Assembly: GCA_024234815.1 (NCBI GenBank)
Contig: JACKNO010000001.1
Location: forward strand, 930,001 to 994,000
Origin: Pseudomonadales bacterium
GTDB taxonomy: Bacteria > Pseudomonadota > Gammaproteobacteria > Pseudomonadales > Halieaceae
DNA length: 64,000 nucleotides
Direction: 5' to 3'
In this document: piece after piece, positions 43,311 to 52,234 of the stretch
How the letters are laid out: each line of letters starts with the position of its first letter
How positions within the stretch are numbered: the first letter of the stretch is position 1
The notes under the pieces: generated by a model
What the model saw: only the letters and a program-made list of their open reading frames with translations
Told to the model about the DNA's origin: nothing
Database searches by the model: none
Translations under genes and position numbers: made by a program

Positions 43311-44342
43311 ATGAATACGAACAGAATCATTCATGTGGTCAGTTGCCATACCGAAGGGGAGGTCGGCGACGTTATTGTCGGCGGAGTCGCCCCGCCACCC
43401 GGGAAAACGGTCTGGGAGCAATCGCGCTGGATTGCAGAAGATCAAACGCTGCGTAACTTCGTTCTGAACGAGCCCCGCGGCGGCGTATTCCGTCACGTCA
43501 ATTTGCTGGTCCCACCAATACACCCGGAAGCGCAGATGGGCTGGATTATCATGGAGCCCGAGGATACGCCACCCATGTCGGGTTCCAACAGCATGTGTGT
43601 TGCCACCGTGTTACTGGAAACGGGCATTATTCCAATGCAGGAGCCTGAGACGCTGATGACGCTGGAAGCTCCCGGGGGCCTTGTGCAAGTACGGGCACAG
43701 TGCGGTAACGGCAAGGTGAAGAAGGTTACCGTGCGCAATGTTGCCTCGTTTGTTGACCGGGCAGCGGCTGTGGTTGAGGTCGAAGGTGTGGGCACCTTGC
43801 AGGTTGCCACCGCCTACGGCGGCGACAGCTTCGTGATAGTGGATGCGCAGTCCCTGGGTTTTTCCATCACGCCGGATGAAGCGCGTGATCTCGCCGTTAC
43901 AGGTATCCGGATTACCAATGCGGCCAACGAACAGCTCGGTTTCAATCACCCCGAGAACCCGGACTGGCGTCACATATCTTTCTGCCAGATAGCCGGCCCG
44001 ATAAGTCTGGATAACGGTATCCTGACCGGTCGCAACACGGTGGCCATCCAACCTGGAAAGCTGGATCGCTGTCCAACGGGAACAGGGTGTTCCGCGCGCA
44101 TGGCACTGCTGCACCAGCAGGGCCTGATGAAACCGGGCGACCAGTATGTAGCGGAGTCGGTGCTGGGGTCGCGATTTACCTGCGCCATAGACGGCACTAC
44201 CCGTGTGGGCGATCGCGACGCGATCTTTCCACTCATTTCGGGTCGCGCCTGGATTACCGGTACCCATCAACATACTCTCGACCCCGAAGACCCGTGGCCG
44301 CAGGGTTATCGCCTCGCGGACACCTGGCCGGTGTTAAGCTGA
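43311..44342 (+). CDS. Proline racemase family protein, likely trans-3-hydroxyproline dehydratase type
   Basis: The protein has 343 residues from MNTNRIIHVVSCHTEGEVGDV, with GAGGTG before the ATG. In the two catalytic sites of the superfamily, the first Cys (MCGHN type) is Ser here (MSGSNSMC) and the second Cys (SPCGTG type) is Thr (DRCPTGTGCSA). Loss of the Cys pair argues against a racemase or epimerase; dehydratases acting on trans-3-hydroxy-L-proline show Thr at the second site. The next gene encodes an ornithine-cyclodeaminase-family protein, the usual partner that reduces pyrroline-2-carboxylate. It would supply proline from hydroxyproline. Confidence 0.85.
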   Translation: MNTNRIIHVVSCHTEGEVGDVIVGGVAPPPGKTVWEQSRWIAEDQTLRNFVLNEPRGGVFRHVNLLVPPIHPEAQMGWIIMEPEDTPPMSGSNSMCVATVLLETGIIPMQEPETLMTLEAPGGLVQVRAQCGNGKVKKVTVRNVASFVDRAAAVVEVEGVGTLQVATAYGGDSFVIVDAQSLGFSITPDEARDLAVTGIRITNAANEQLGFNHPENPDWRHISFCQIAGPISLDNGILTGRNTVAIQPGKLDRCPTGTGCSARMALLHQQGLMKPGDQYVAESVLGSRFTCAIDGTTRVGDRDAIFPLISGRAWITGTHQHTLDPEDPWPQGYRLADTWPVLS

Positions 44343-44371
44343 GCACGAATCACCTACGAGGATCGAACCAC

Positions 44372-45352
44372 GTGGCTCTCACGATCATAAACGCGGCGCT
44401 CACCCGACAGCTTTTGCCAGTGAGCGAATGCATTGACGTCATGGAAACGGCAATGCTTGCCGCCTCCAGCAGGACGGTGGCCGTGCCGCCGCGGATGTCC
44501 ACGCCGCTGGGAGATAACAGCGCATCACTGATGTTGATGCCGGGCTCGTCCCGGGAACTGGGCTGCTACGGTGCCAAGGTGATCGGGCTGCACCCGGACA
44601 ACCCCGGCAAAGACCTGCCGGCTATCCAGGGCTTCGTGGTCCTGTTCGACTACTTGACCGGCGCGCCACTGGCGCTGGTGGAAGGCGCGACGCTTACTGC
44701 AATCCGCACTGCGGCAGCCTCTGGTCTGGCAACCAGGCTGCTGGCCCGGGAGGACGCAAAAAGCTGCGGTATTTTCGGCACCGGGGTGCAGGCCATCAGC
44801 CACATCGACGCTATGTGCGCGGTAAGACCACTGGAAAAAATTCTGCTGTGGGGTCGGAACATGGACAAAACCAGGGCGCTGGCGGCGCGGCAGGCCGAGA
44901 TTACGGGACTGAACATACTCGCCAGCGAGAATCCTGTTGATGTTGGCAGTTGTGACCTGGTCTGTACGGTTACCGCTTCGGCGACACCAGTCCTTATGGG
45001 CGATTGGGTACAGTCGGGCGCACATGTGAACCTGGTGGGCTCGCACACCCTGTCCACCCGTGAGGCCGACACCGAGCTTGTAGCGGGTTCCGCGGTTTAC
45101 GTTGATCTGCTTGAATCCGCAATCAATGAAAGCGGGGATGTGATGATACCGGTTCAGGAGGGCAGGCTCGACAGGGGGCACATCCGGGGTGAAATCGGCC
45201 AGCTACTCAGCGGCGAGATAGCGGGGCGAACGGATCCCGGACAGATAACGCTGTACAAGTCACTCGGCAATACGGCCCAGGACTTGTACGCCGCCGCGCA
45301 TGTCTACAAAAAAGCGCTGGAGCTCAACCTGGGCCTTACGGCCGATTTCTAG
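44372..45352 (+). CDS. Ornithine cyclodeaminase family protein, probable pyrroline-2-carboxylate reductase
   Basis: The protein has about 326 residues from the GTG at 44372; GAGGA lies 9 bases upstream and just behind the racemase-family stop. Family motifs are VPPRMSTP, LGCYGAKVIGLHPDN, VEGATLTAIRTAAASGLATRLLA (substrate-binding) and the Rossmann GIFGTGVQAISHIDAM. OCD-family proteins next to proline-racemase-family genes usually reduce delta-1-pyrroline-2-carboxylate to L-proline with NAD(P)H. It is 29 bases after the previous gene, so they form an operon. Confidence 0.88.
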   Translation: MALTIINAALTRQLLPVSECIDVMETAMLAASSRTVAVPPRMSTPLGDNSASLMLMPGSSRELGCYGAKVIGLHPDNPGKDLPAIQGFVVLFDYLTGAPLALVEGATLTAIRTAAASGLATRLLAREDAKSCGIFGTGVQAISHIDAMCAVRPLEKILLWGRNMDKTRALAARQAEITGLNILASENPVDVGSCDLVCTVTASATPVLMGDWVQSGAHVNLVGSHTLSTREADTELVAGSAVYVDLLESAINESGDVMIPVQEGRLDRGHIRGEIGQLLSGEIAGRTDPGQITLYKSLGNTAQDLYAAAHVYKKALELNLGLTADF

Positions 45353-45832
45353 CCTCCGTGAGCACGCCGGGCCGGTGTTGACCCTGCCTGTCTTTTTTCA
45401 CCCTGTCTTCGATTGATTGAGGGTGTTTGCAGGCGACTCAACTCAAAGGACGTTCCAGTTCGAAAGCGTGCAAGCAAGTGTGCAGGCACAGTGCCGCAAG
45501 TCCTGTACCATCGGGAGGAAAAGGAAGCGAAAACAAGCGCCTACGAGCACAGCTTGCTCCCTGGCAGGGCGGGTGAATCCGGAATGTACAGAATCCTGAC
45601 ACTGTCTGGTCGATGGGGCGGGGGCCCGGGGTGCGTCTCGATGGGATCACAAGCTTGTGGGTTGGTGTCGGGTGAAGGCTTCACACTTCAGCGAGGGGGA
45701 GGATCTCAGCGCCTATCTGCTTGAATACGGCTGGGCGTCGTGGAAAGAAATTCCCCCTGGAATCCTTGCTGGATAATCTGCGCTCCACCACGAATCCTCG
45801 CCTATACTTGTTATTTTTTGGAAGAGGCAGCC
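45353..45832 (+). other. 480-bp region without a confident gene
   Basis: No family is recognisable. A short frame from the GTG at 45672 to the stop at 45776 reads WASWKEIPPG near its end and stays open upstream past a KASHFSEGEDLSAYLLEYG stretch. It looks like the 3' tail of a lost gene, but this is weak. The last 10-15 bases hold the AAGAGG ribosome site of the following GST gene. Confidence 0.4.
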
Positions 45833-46498
45833 ATGGTCACTTTGCACGGTTTTTCCTACAGCAACTATTACAACATCGTCAAGCATGTGCTTTTGCACAA
45901 GGAGATTCCGTTTCGGGAGGATCTTCAGTACGGGGGCGACGAGGCCTACCTGGCGATTAGTCCGCTGGGCAAGATTCCAGGTCTGACCACTGAGGACGGG
46001 CAGCAACTGTCCGAGTCCAGCGTCTGCTGCGACTACCTGGAGGAGACCTACCCCGCCGTGGCCCTGTACCCGGCAGACAGCTTCCAGCGGGCCCGGGTGC
46101 GGCAGGTAATGAAGATATCCGAGCTCTACCTGGAGTTGCCTTGCCGGAGGTTGATTGCCTATGTCTTTGGAGACTCGCCGGCGCCCGAAGCGCTGCGTGA
46201 AGAAGTACGAGGCACCGTCGAGCGTGGTATCGGTGCAATGAACCGGCTCTGCACCTTTGATCCCTACGTGCTCGGCAGTGAAATTACCATGGCGGATATC
46301 TACCTGCGCTATGTGCTGATGGTGGTGGAGAACTGCGGCAGCACCAAGCTGGATTGGGATATCGTAGCTGAAATCAACGGCCTTCGGGAGTGGCAGGCGA
46401 TGATGGGCGATACCGCTATAGCCCGGCGCGTTGACGCCGATATGCGAGCCAACCACCCCGAGTTCCTTGCGCTTCTGAAGGAGCGATTTGGTATGTAG
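45833..46498 (+). CDS. Glutathione S-transferase family protein
   Basis: The protein has 221 residues from MVTLHGFSYSNYYNIVKHVLL, a GST N-terminal fold with a Ser/Tyr-rich active-site loop and LGKIPGLTTEDGQQLSESSVCCDYLEE (cis-Pro and the glutathione-binding Glu-Ser). The C-terminal helical domain has GSEITMADIYLRYVL with the N-capping Asp. AAGAGG before the ATG selects this start. The substrate is unknown; it is convergent with the cyclase-like gene. Confidence 0.9.
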   Translation: MVTLHGFSYSNYYNIVKHVLLHKEIPFREDLQYGGDEAYLAISPLGKIPGLTTEDGQQLSESSVCCDYLEETYPAVALYPADSFQRARVRQVMKISELYLELPCRRLIAYVFGDSPAPEALREEVRGTVERGIGAMNRLCTFDPYVLGSEITMADIYLRYVLMVVENCGSTKLDWDIVAEINGLREWQAMMGDTAIARRVDADMRANHPEFLALLKERFGM

Positions 46499-46655
46499 TT
46501 GCCGCCCAGGCCGAATCCGCGTCCGCTACAATAGCCAGGTCGGGCCGCGTACAGCATGGCCGTACGTGACAATCGCATGGCGGGGGGCGCCAGCTTCTTC
46601 CTGCGGCATGTAGTTCCTGTAGCGGTCGCCGAACTCCGCAACCAGGTCTGCGATT

Positions 46656-48746
46656 TTACGCGCCTTCGACAAGCTTCCACAGCGGGACGTCGGAGCCGGC
46701 GACCTCAAAAGGTATGAAGTTATACTGGTCGGCGAGGCCATCCCGGACAGTTCGGGTCACGATAATGTCATTGGTCTCACCACAGTCCATCGCGTGATCG
46801 GCCGCAATCACGGCCGCCCCCCAGAGCTGAAACAGAAACTGGCCTCGCCCTGTCACATCGGCAATAACAGGTCCCGACCCGATGCCTATGGTTACACCGA
46901 GTTGTGAGTGTTTTTCAGCGTTGAAGCTCTTGACGATCTCCCGGGCGGAGCGCGCGAACTCTGCCGTTCGTTGCATGTGATCCAGCAGCGGCAGCGACAG
47001 GCCGGTGACAGCGAGGTAAGTATCGCCGACGGTTTTGATCCGTTCCACGCCGTGCTTCAGGGCCGCCTCGTCGAATGCGGCGGTCAGTCGCTTCAATGCC
47101 GCCACAGACTCATTGTCCGAGGTGGCCTGCGTATAGTCTGCGAGGCCTCTCAATTCCGCGAATACTATCGAGACGTCTTCGATGGTTTCGCTGATACTGC
47201 CCTGGCCGACGCGTATCCGCTGCGCCATCGCCTTGGGCATGACATTTTCCAGCAATAGCTGATTCTGCGCGGTTGCATCCTCCAGCAAGCGCGTCTGCTT
47301 TCTCACGACAGTGATCAGCTCGCCGAATGAGCGGCCGAGGTCACCAATTTCGTCGCCGGCTTCGCTGGGGAAGGTGATGTCAGTATTGCCGCTGCGAGCC
47401 AGTTGCACGCGGGTGATCAGATCGTTTACGGGGCGCACGAATGACTTTGCCAGGACCATAACCACAAGGGTAATCAACAGCAATATCAGCAATGCCTGAA
47501 TCAGCATATCGCGCGCCATCGCGCGCAGCGGCGCGAACACCTCGTCGCGGTCAATTTTCGCAACCAGGCCCCATTCCAGGCCGGCTACACGTAGTGGCGA
47601 CCACGAAGCCAGCGTTTCCGCGCCCAGATAGCCGACCTTCTCGGCGGTTCCCTCTTTGCCGGCGATTGCTTGCTCTGCGGCGAAGCTGTCGACCTTCATA
47701 TTGAGAATCGTAGAGTTCTGGCGCAGTATGCGGTCAATTTCGGCTTGAGGCAGTTTCAGAGCCAGTTCCTGTTCGACGAACAGCTGCGGGTTCTCTATCA
47801 GTACGCGTGAGTTCGAGCGCATCAGCAAGTCCGATCCCACCAGGTAAACCTCGCCGGTTTCGCCCAGGCCGTCGTGCAGCCATTGCTGATTCCCGGTCAT
47901 GACTCTATCGATCTCGTCCGCAGGTAGTTCCAGCGCGAGCACCGCGAGCGGGCGACCGTCGCTGAACAGTGTGGTACCGATAAACGCCGTCGGTATGCCG
48001 CGCCGCGCGCGATGCCGCTGAAAATCCGCAATTTCCACCCTGCCGCGATCGGGCGAGCGCTGCAGCGCTCGGAACAGGTCCGCCATGTTGCCGTGCGAAT
48101 ATGGCCCGTCGGTCAAACTCGTGGCAAAACTGATGTATTTGCGCGCCGTGTAGACAACTTCGCCCGAGTCGATATCGATCAGTATGACGTTGCTGAAACC
48201 CAGCCCCAGGAAAAGGTCTGACATCCTTGTGTGATATTTCTGGTGAACCCGGCTGTAATCCGAGCCGTCCTCCGCGTAAATCATCCCCTCCCTTTCGCCA
48301 AAGGGGAACGGGTTATTGGCGATGTATTCATATTGCAGGTAGCGCGCCACGGGCGTTTCCGGATACACCGAATTGAGTTCCGCTTTCGCGCCGCTATCTT
48401 CGGACAGCGCGGGCAGAATTTGCTCGCGATAAAACTGGCGCAGTGCCTCGTCCCTGGCGGGGTCGACGGCAGCCGTGCGCAACTGTCCAAAGGCGCCGAT
48501 AAACGCCTTCGCGGCCTCCACGGCGACACCCTGGCTGTTAGCTCGCGTTTCGAGCACGAGGCGATCGAGCAACTGCTTGATCTGGGCCGTGCGGGCCGTG
48601 CGCAGACTGGTCAGGTGCGAGAACTCGCTGGCCTGCAAAGCCTGGTAGGTGGCGTAATAGTTAAGCGAAGCGATAACGACGGTGGAGAACAGGCTGACCG
48701 ACAGCAGCATCACCAGCAATTTTGACTTGATGCTCAGATTAGCCAT
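46656..48746 (-). CDS. Membrane-bound Cache/HAMP class III nucleotide-cyclase-like protein
   Basis: The protein has 696 residues from MANLSIKSKLLVMLL, with AGAAGGA before the ATG. It has an N-terminal membrane helix, a large periplasmic sensor region (about 35-410, Cache-like), a second helix (about 415-440), HAMP, and a class III cyclase domain (about 525-650). In that domain the adenine-specifying Lys 571 and metal Asp 575 (RIKTVGDTYL) remain. The first metal Asp is Glu 531 (FAELRG), the purine-recognition Asp is Gln 640 (FQLWG), and the transition-state Asn/Arg are Ile 647 and His 651. Catalysis is therefore doubtful. The start overlaps the stop of the channel gene by 8 bases. Confidence 0.87.
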   Translation of the reverse strand: MANLSIKSKLLVMLLSVSLFSTVVIASLNYYATYQALQASEFSHLTSLRTARTAQIKQLLDRLVLETRANSQGVAVEAAKAFIGAFGQLRTAAVDPARDEALRQFYREQILPALSEDSGAKAELNSVYPETPVARYLQYEYIANNPFPFGEREGMIYAEDGSDYSRVHQKYHTRMSDLFLGLGFSNVILIDIDSGEVVYTARKYISFATSLTDGPYSHGNMADLFRALQRSPDRGRVEIADFQRHRARRGIPTAFIGTTLFSDGRPLAVLALELPADEIDRVMTGNQQWLHDGLGETGEVYLVGSDLLMRSNSRVLIENPQLFVEQELALKLPQAEIDRILRQNSTILNMKVDSFAAEQAIAGKEGTAEKVGYLGAETLASWSPLRVAGLEWGLVAKIDRDEVFAPLRAMARDMLIQALLILLLITLVVMVLAKSFVRPVNDLITRVQLARSGNTDITFPSEAGDEIGDLGRSFGELITVVRKQTRLLEDATAQNQLLLENVMPKAMAQRIRVGQGSISETIEDVSIVFAELRGLADYTQATSDNESVAALKRLTAAFDEAALKHGVERIKTVGDTYLAVTGLSLPLLDHMQRTAEFARSAREIVKSFNAEKHSQLGVTIGIGSGPVIADVTGRGQFLFQLWGAAVIAADHAMDCGETNDIIVTRTVRDGLADQYNFIPFEVAGSDVPLWKLVEGA

Positions 48747-50232
48747 TCGATCCTTCTCCATGCTGTGCGGCTTCAATAACTGTGGATTCAGCGGCGTGCT
48801 GGGCCGATCTGCGCAGTACCTCGGAGCGTGCCTGCCAGATGCGCGCAAACTGGTTACTGAGCGCTGGATATTCCTGTAAGGCTTGCGCCACGGTTTCGCT
48901 CGGAATGCGCAGCGCCGCGAGGTCGGTCAGCGCGACTACCCGGGTGTCGCTGGCCTGGGCGCGGGCAAGTGACGTGACGCCGAGAACTTCATCGACGCCA
49001 AAGTGGATCGACCCACTGGCAGCGGGATCGCTGCCTTGAGTGCCGAGAGCTTCGCCCGAGGTGATCACAAAAACGTGGCGGGATATCTCACCAAGAGCCA
49101 GCAGTTGCTCGCCGGCGCCAAACAACACTCGATCCGAGGAGGCCGCGAGTCGCGAAATCGCCTCGTCGGGTAAAACCCGGATACCCTCGGCTTTTCTCAG
49201 CAGCGTTTTGGCATCCTGCTGTGCCTCCAGCGGGTCCGTGCCAAAGTGGCGTACCTGCATTTCCACGGCATGTGGCAATGGCAGTGCTATGCCCGCTCGT
49301 CTTGCTGCATACCAAACCGCCGAGGTGAACTTATCGGTGACGGTGGGTAAGTGGCGGCCGTCCTCGATGGTCACGCGCGCCTCGTAACGAATTCGGTCCT
49401 GCAGTACCTCGCAGGTCACCGCTACCGGCTCCGGGTCCTCCAGTATCTGCGGAATCTCCCGCGCGACCTCGAGCAACATGCCCTTGACCAGGTTGGGTGG
49501 TGCGTCGAGGCCGAAACCGAATGACAGCCGCAGCATCTGCTGACCTGTCGGCTGCGAAAAGTTGGTGATCGTATCGCGTGCAAGTGCGGAGTTGGGCAGC
49601 ACCAGTAGATTGCCCTCCACGGTGCGCAGATGCACCGAACGCCAGCTGATCTGCACCACCCGGCCGCGCTTGTCGCCGACGGATATGAATTCATCCACCG
49701 AGAATGGACGCTCGAAGAACAGTGCGATGCCGGACATCAGGTTGCCCAGCGTTTCCTGCAACGCGAGGCCGAGCACGATCGAGCCCACCCCCAGCGCAGC
49801 CACCAGGCCGCCGAGGTCCTGCCGCCATACGACCGACAGCACGATAGCGGCGCCGATAACCACCAGCAGCAGGCGAATCAGGTCCTGGAACAGCTTTGGA
49901 GCGCGACTGCGCCAGCTAGCCTCGTTGGCGTTCTCGAATACGAGTACGTTGAACACCAGCAGAACAGCGTAGACGAGGCTGACCCAGAGGGCGGTTTCAA
50001 CGAGACGCACCGACACGGATCCCCGGTCGATCTCGAGCAATCTCGTCAGGAGTATGAACAGCACGCCTAAGGGCAGCACGATGTTGCGCAGCACCCGGAA
50101 AATACGGACTACCGGCAGAGTGCGGCGATCTGCGCGGTAGATCGCCTCGCCAAGCAGTACGACTGACAGCTGGAAGCCGAGTATCAGGCAGATACCCCAT
50201 ATGAACCAGTCAGTGGCAAGCAGCTCAGTCAT
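48739..50232 (-). CDS. MscS-type channel with C-terminal cyclic-nucleotide-binding domain
   Basis: The 497-residue protein has N-terminal membrane helices, then the MscS pore and beta domain (LGVGSIVLGLALQETLGNLMSG, PFSVDEFISVGDKRGRV, LLVLPNSALARDTITNFSQP). A CAP-like cyclic-nucleotide-binding domain follows at about residues 360-480, with the phosphate-binding cassette as DEVLGVTSLARAQASDTRVVA including the key Arg. It is the bCNG architecture: a mechanosensitive-channel fold gated or tuned by cAMP or cGMP. It is translationally coupled to the cyclase-like gene downstream (ATGGCTAA overlap), so the two probably act together. The start ATG has no clear ribosome site. Confidence 0.92.
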   Translation of the reverse strand: MTELLATDWFIWGICLILGFQLSVVLLGEAIYRADRRTLPVVRIFRVLRNIVLPLGVLFILLTRLLEIDRGSVSVRLVETALWVSLVYAVLLVFNVLVFENANEASWRSRAPKLFQDLIRLLLVVIGAAIVLSVVWRQDLGGLVAALGVGSIVLGLALQETLGNLMSGIALFFERPFSVDEFISVGDKRGRVVQISWRSVHLRTVEGNLLVLPNSALARDTITNFSQPTGQQMLRLSFGFGLDAPPNLVKGMLLEVAREIPQILEDPEPVAVTCEVLQDRIRYEARVTIEDGRHLPTVTDKFTSAVWYAARRAGIALPLPHAVEMQVRHFGTDPLEAQQDAKTLLRKAEGIRVLPDEAISRLAASSDRVLFGAGEQLLALGEISRHVFVITSGEALGTQGSDPAASGSIHFGVDEVLGVTSLARAQASDTRVVALTDLAALRIPSETVAQALQEYPALSNQFARIWQARSEVLRRSAQHAAESTVIEAAQHGEGSNG

Positions 50233-50558
50233 GGTCGACTGGCGCCCACGGCGGAACTTCGGAGGTGGATGTCTCCGCGCCCGACGAATAGCAGTACTGG
50301 TTCTCCATTTTTCACTGACAGTGTCTTCAAGATATATCCACGCCAGAATCAGGGGATTCCGTGCTCCCGGAGCCGCATTAAACTACAAACCCGGTTGATT
50401 GACAGCCAATATTTGCCGGCCGCCCGGGTGCCGACCCGGTGCACCAGTTCTCGGGCTTTTACGTTAAACAGCTCCTGAATACATGCGGGGCCGAAGCTGC
50501 GACCGCGCGCTCGCGGCGGGACAGGACCTGCAGGCAGGATGTTGCGCTTCACCCACCA
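50233..50558. other. 326-bp region without a gene
   Basis: No supported gene, terminator or repeat is visible. It separates the channel/cyclase-like operon from the kinase-like gene, both on the minus strand, and must contain the channel promoter. Confidence 0.5.
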
Positions 50559-51584
50559 TCAGGAGGCGTACTGCAAGGCAATCGCTGTCAGCTTGTCTTT
50601 CTGCTTCTCCATGCGCAGCAGGGCGCTGAGCGCGAGGTCGACCTGGCCGGAGCCAATCGCGCGCTGGTGTGTATCCTTGAGCCCTATCGCCCTGCCAACG
50701 TTGTAAAGCAGCCAACTGGCCCACGCCCCCTGTATCGCGTCAGAAACAGCGGGTATCAGGTCTTTGTTGATCACTCCGCCGGCATCGACGTATGCCTGCA
50801 AAATGGTCGTGAAAGGCCTGGCGTCAAAGTTGGCGGTGATGCCACCCCAATCCAGCGCCTCCAGCAGTAACTCGTAGGTCGGATTCAGGCGCCGGGCGGA
50901 TTCCCAGTCGATGAGGACAGGCTCTCCCGCCTCGTCCCAACGGACATTCTTGTGATCCAGGTCGCCGTGACTGATAACCTGGTGGCTCGCGAGGCGCTCA
51001 AGCGCCGGGGCATGTAACTCTACGACCTGTAATAAATCATCCAGTCGATCTTCGAGAATATCGCTGTAGCGCACGTTGCGCTGCCGCGCCATTTGCACAA
51101 GTTCTGTGGCCCGCTCGACAGTAACGGGGAATGTAGGCACATCCCGAAGCTCTGGAATATCGATATCACTACGGTGCATATGGGCGAGTGTGCTGGCGAC
51201 AATCACAGCGTGACGCTCCTCGATACCGTTTCTGTGGCAGGCCTTGGCATTTGTCCATGGATACACAAGGTATCCAACCCCATCCAGCAGCTGCAGGTGC
51301 TGTCGATCCAGGCTAAGGGAATAAAGCGCGGGAACACCGTGCCCGGAAAACTCGCGGGCGGTCACCTCGGTAGCATTGATCTGTGCGACCGTCTCCGCGT
51401 CGCCCATATCCATGTCTTCGGCCAGTTGCTTTACCGCATAGCGCCCATTTTCGGTTTCCAGTCGCCACATGCTGTGATGGAAACCGCCGGGAACCCTGCT
51501 TATGGATCCCCGGGAAGTGCCCAGGCCAAGCAGGCTGCAAAGCTGTTCGATATGCGCCCTGTTGTTGGATAGCGCCCGGATCAA
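50559..51584 (-). CDS. APH-fold phosphotransferase / kinase-like protein
   Basis: The 341-residue protein has the aminoglycoside-phosphotransferase-like kinase fold: GGFHHSMWRLETENGRYAVKQL (nucleotide-binding Lys), the catalytic loop SHGDLDHKNVRW and the metal-binding DWES. The family includes choline, homoserine and antibiotic kinases; the substrate cannot be read from sequence. The first in-frame start is a TTG at 51584 with only a weak ribosome site, so the exact start is uncertain. Confidence 0.85.
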   Translation of the reverse strand: MIRALSNNRAHIEQLCSLLGLGTSRGSISRVPGGFHHSMWRLETENGRYAVKQLAEDMDMGDAETVAQINATEVTAREFSGHGVPALYSLSLDRQHLQLLDGVGYLVYPWTNAKACHRNGIEERHAVIVASTLAHMHRSDIDIPELRDVPTFPVTVERATELVQMARQRNVRYSDILEDRLDDLLQVVELHAPALERLASHQVISHGDLDHKNVRWDEAGEPVLIDWESARRLNPTYELLLEALDWGGITANFDARPFTTILQAYVDAGGVINKDLIPAVSDAIQGAWASWLLYNVGRAIGLKDTHQRAIGSGQVDLALSALLRMEKQKDKLTAIALQYAS

Positions 51585-51839
51585 TGGAAATACGCCCCGT
51601 GAGTACGACTTTGCATACGGCTGCTACCTTGATAGTTCAGAGTCAGGATTCTAGCACTCGTGGACACAGGCTCAACAAGGCATCTCCGCCAAAAGTAGAT
51701 GGTGCGCACAGCTTTGAAGCATATCCTGTATGTTCGCTGTACGCCGTCGCGCCTGGCCGCTTATACTCGGGACTGGTTCAGTGTTGGCGTGGCTGGTGAC
51801 GACGAGAACCCTGATTCGCGCCATGTTGCAGACGGCAAG

Positions 51840-52140
51840 ATGACCCTGGTGCTCGCGAATCGCGACGACGCCAATATTGAAAACCTCGATGAGGTCCGGG
51901 AGTTGTTTCGCAGGTATGCCCCGGATGCGGCCATCAATCTTGCCGCCAAAAACCAACCTCGACGCGCTGGAGGATGAGCCCGAAGAAGCTTTTCGCGCCA
52001 ACTCGCTGGGCGCATGGAATGTCGCGCTCGCTGCCAGGGAGCAGGGAGCATCCTTGATTCACATCTCCACGCTGGGTTTATACGGCAACAGTGGGCACGA
52101 CGGGCCGTACAGTGAAATGGACCCCGTTGCTCCCGGCAGG
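51840..52140 (+). pseudogene. RmlD-like sugar-nucleotide reductase fragment with a frameshift
   Basis: Two frames join into one recognisable stretch: DEVRELFRRYAPDAAINLAAK, then TNLDALEDEPEEAFRANSLG, AWNVALAAREQG, LIHISTLGLYGN. This is the middle of an RmlD/NAD-dependent epimerase. Between the halves is a run of five A near 51951-51955; four A would keep the frame. The N-terminal Rossmann glycine motif and the YxxxK catalytic part are missing, and downstream the frame decays. It is a decayed gene remnant between a kinase gene and the Anbu gene. Confidence 0.7.
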
Positions 52141-52234
52141 AGGCGCTGCGGGAGTATCTTCACTCGGAAACCTGAGCCCGGTCCCCGCGCTGCGTACCCT
52201 GTTCGGATTGCCCTGCGCCGCGTCGGCGAGGGCC

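Noticed and set aside
45380..45405. GC-rich stem followed at a distance by a T6 run, a possible terminator after the OCD-family gene
   Set aside because: The stem is imperfect and the T-run is about 12 bases away from it.
46526..46655. Minus-strand frame with coding-like third positions after the cyclase-like gene (ADLVAEFGDRYRNYMP)
   Set aside because: It has no start codon with a ribosome site, no recognisable family and is short; it could be a lost gene end but cannot be supported.
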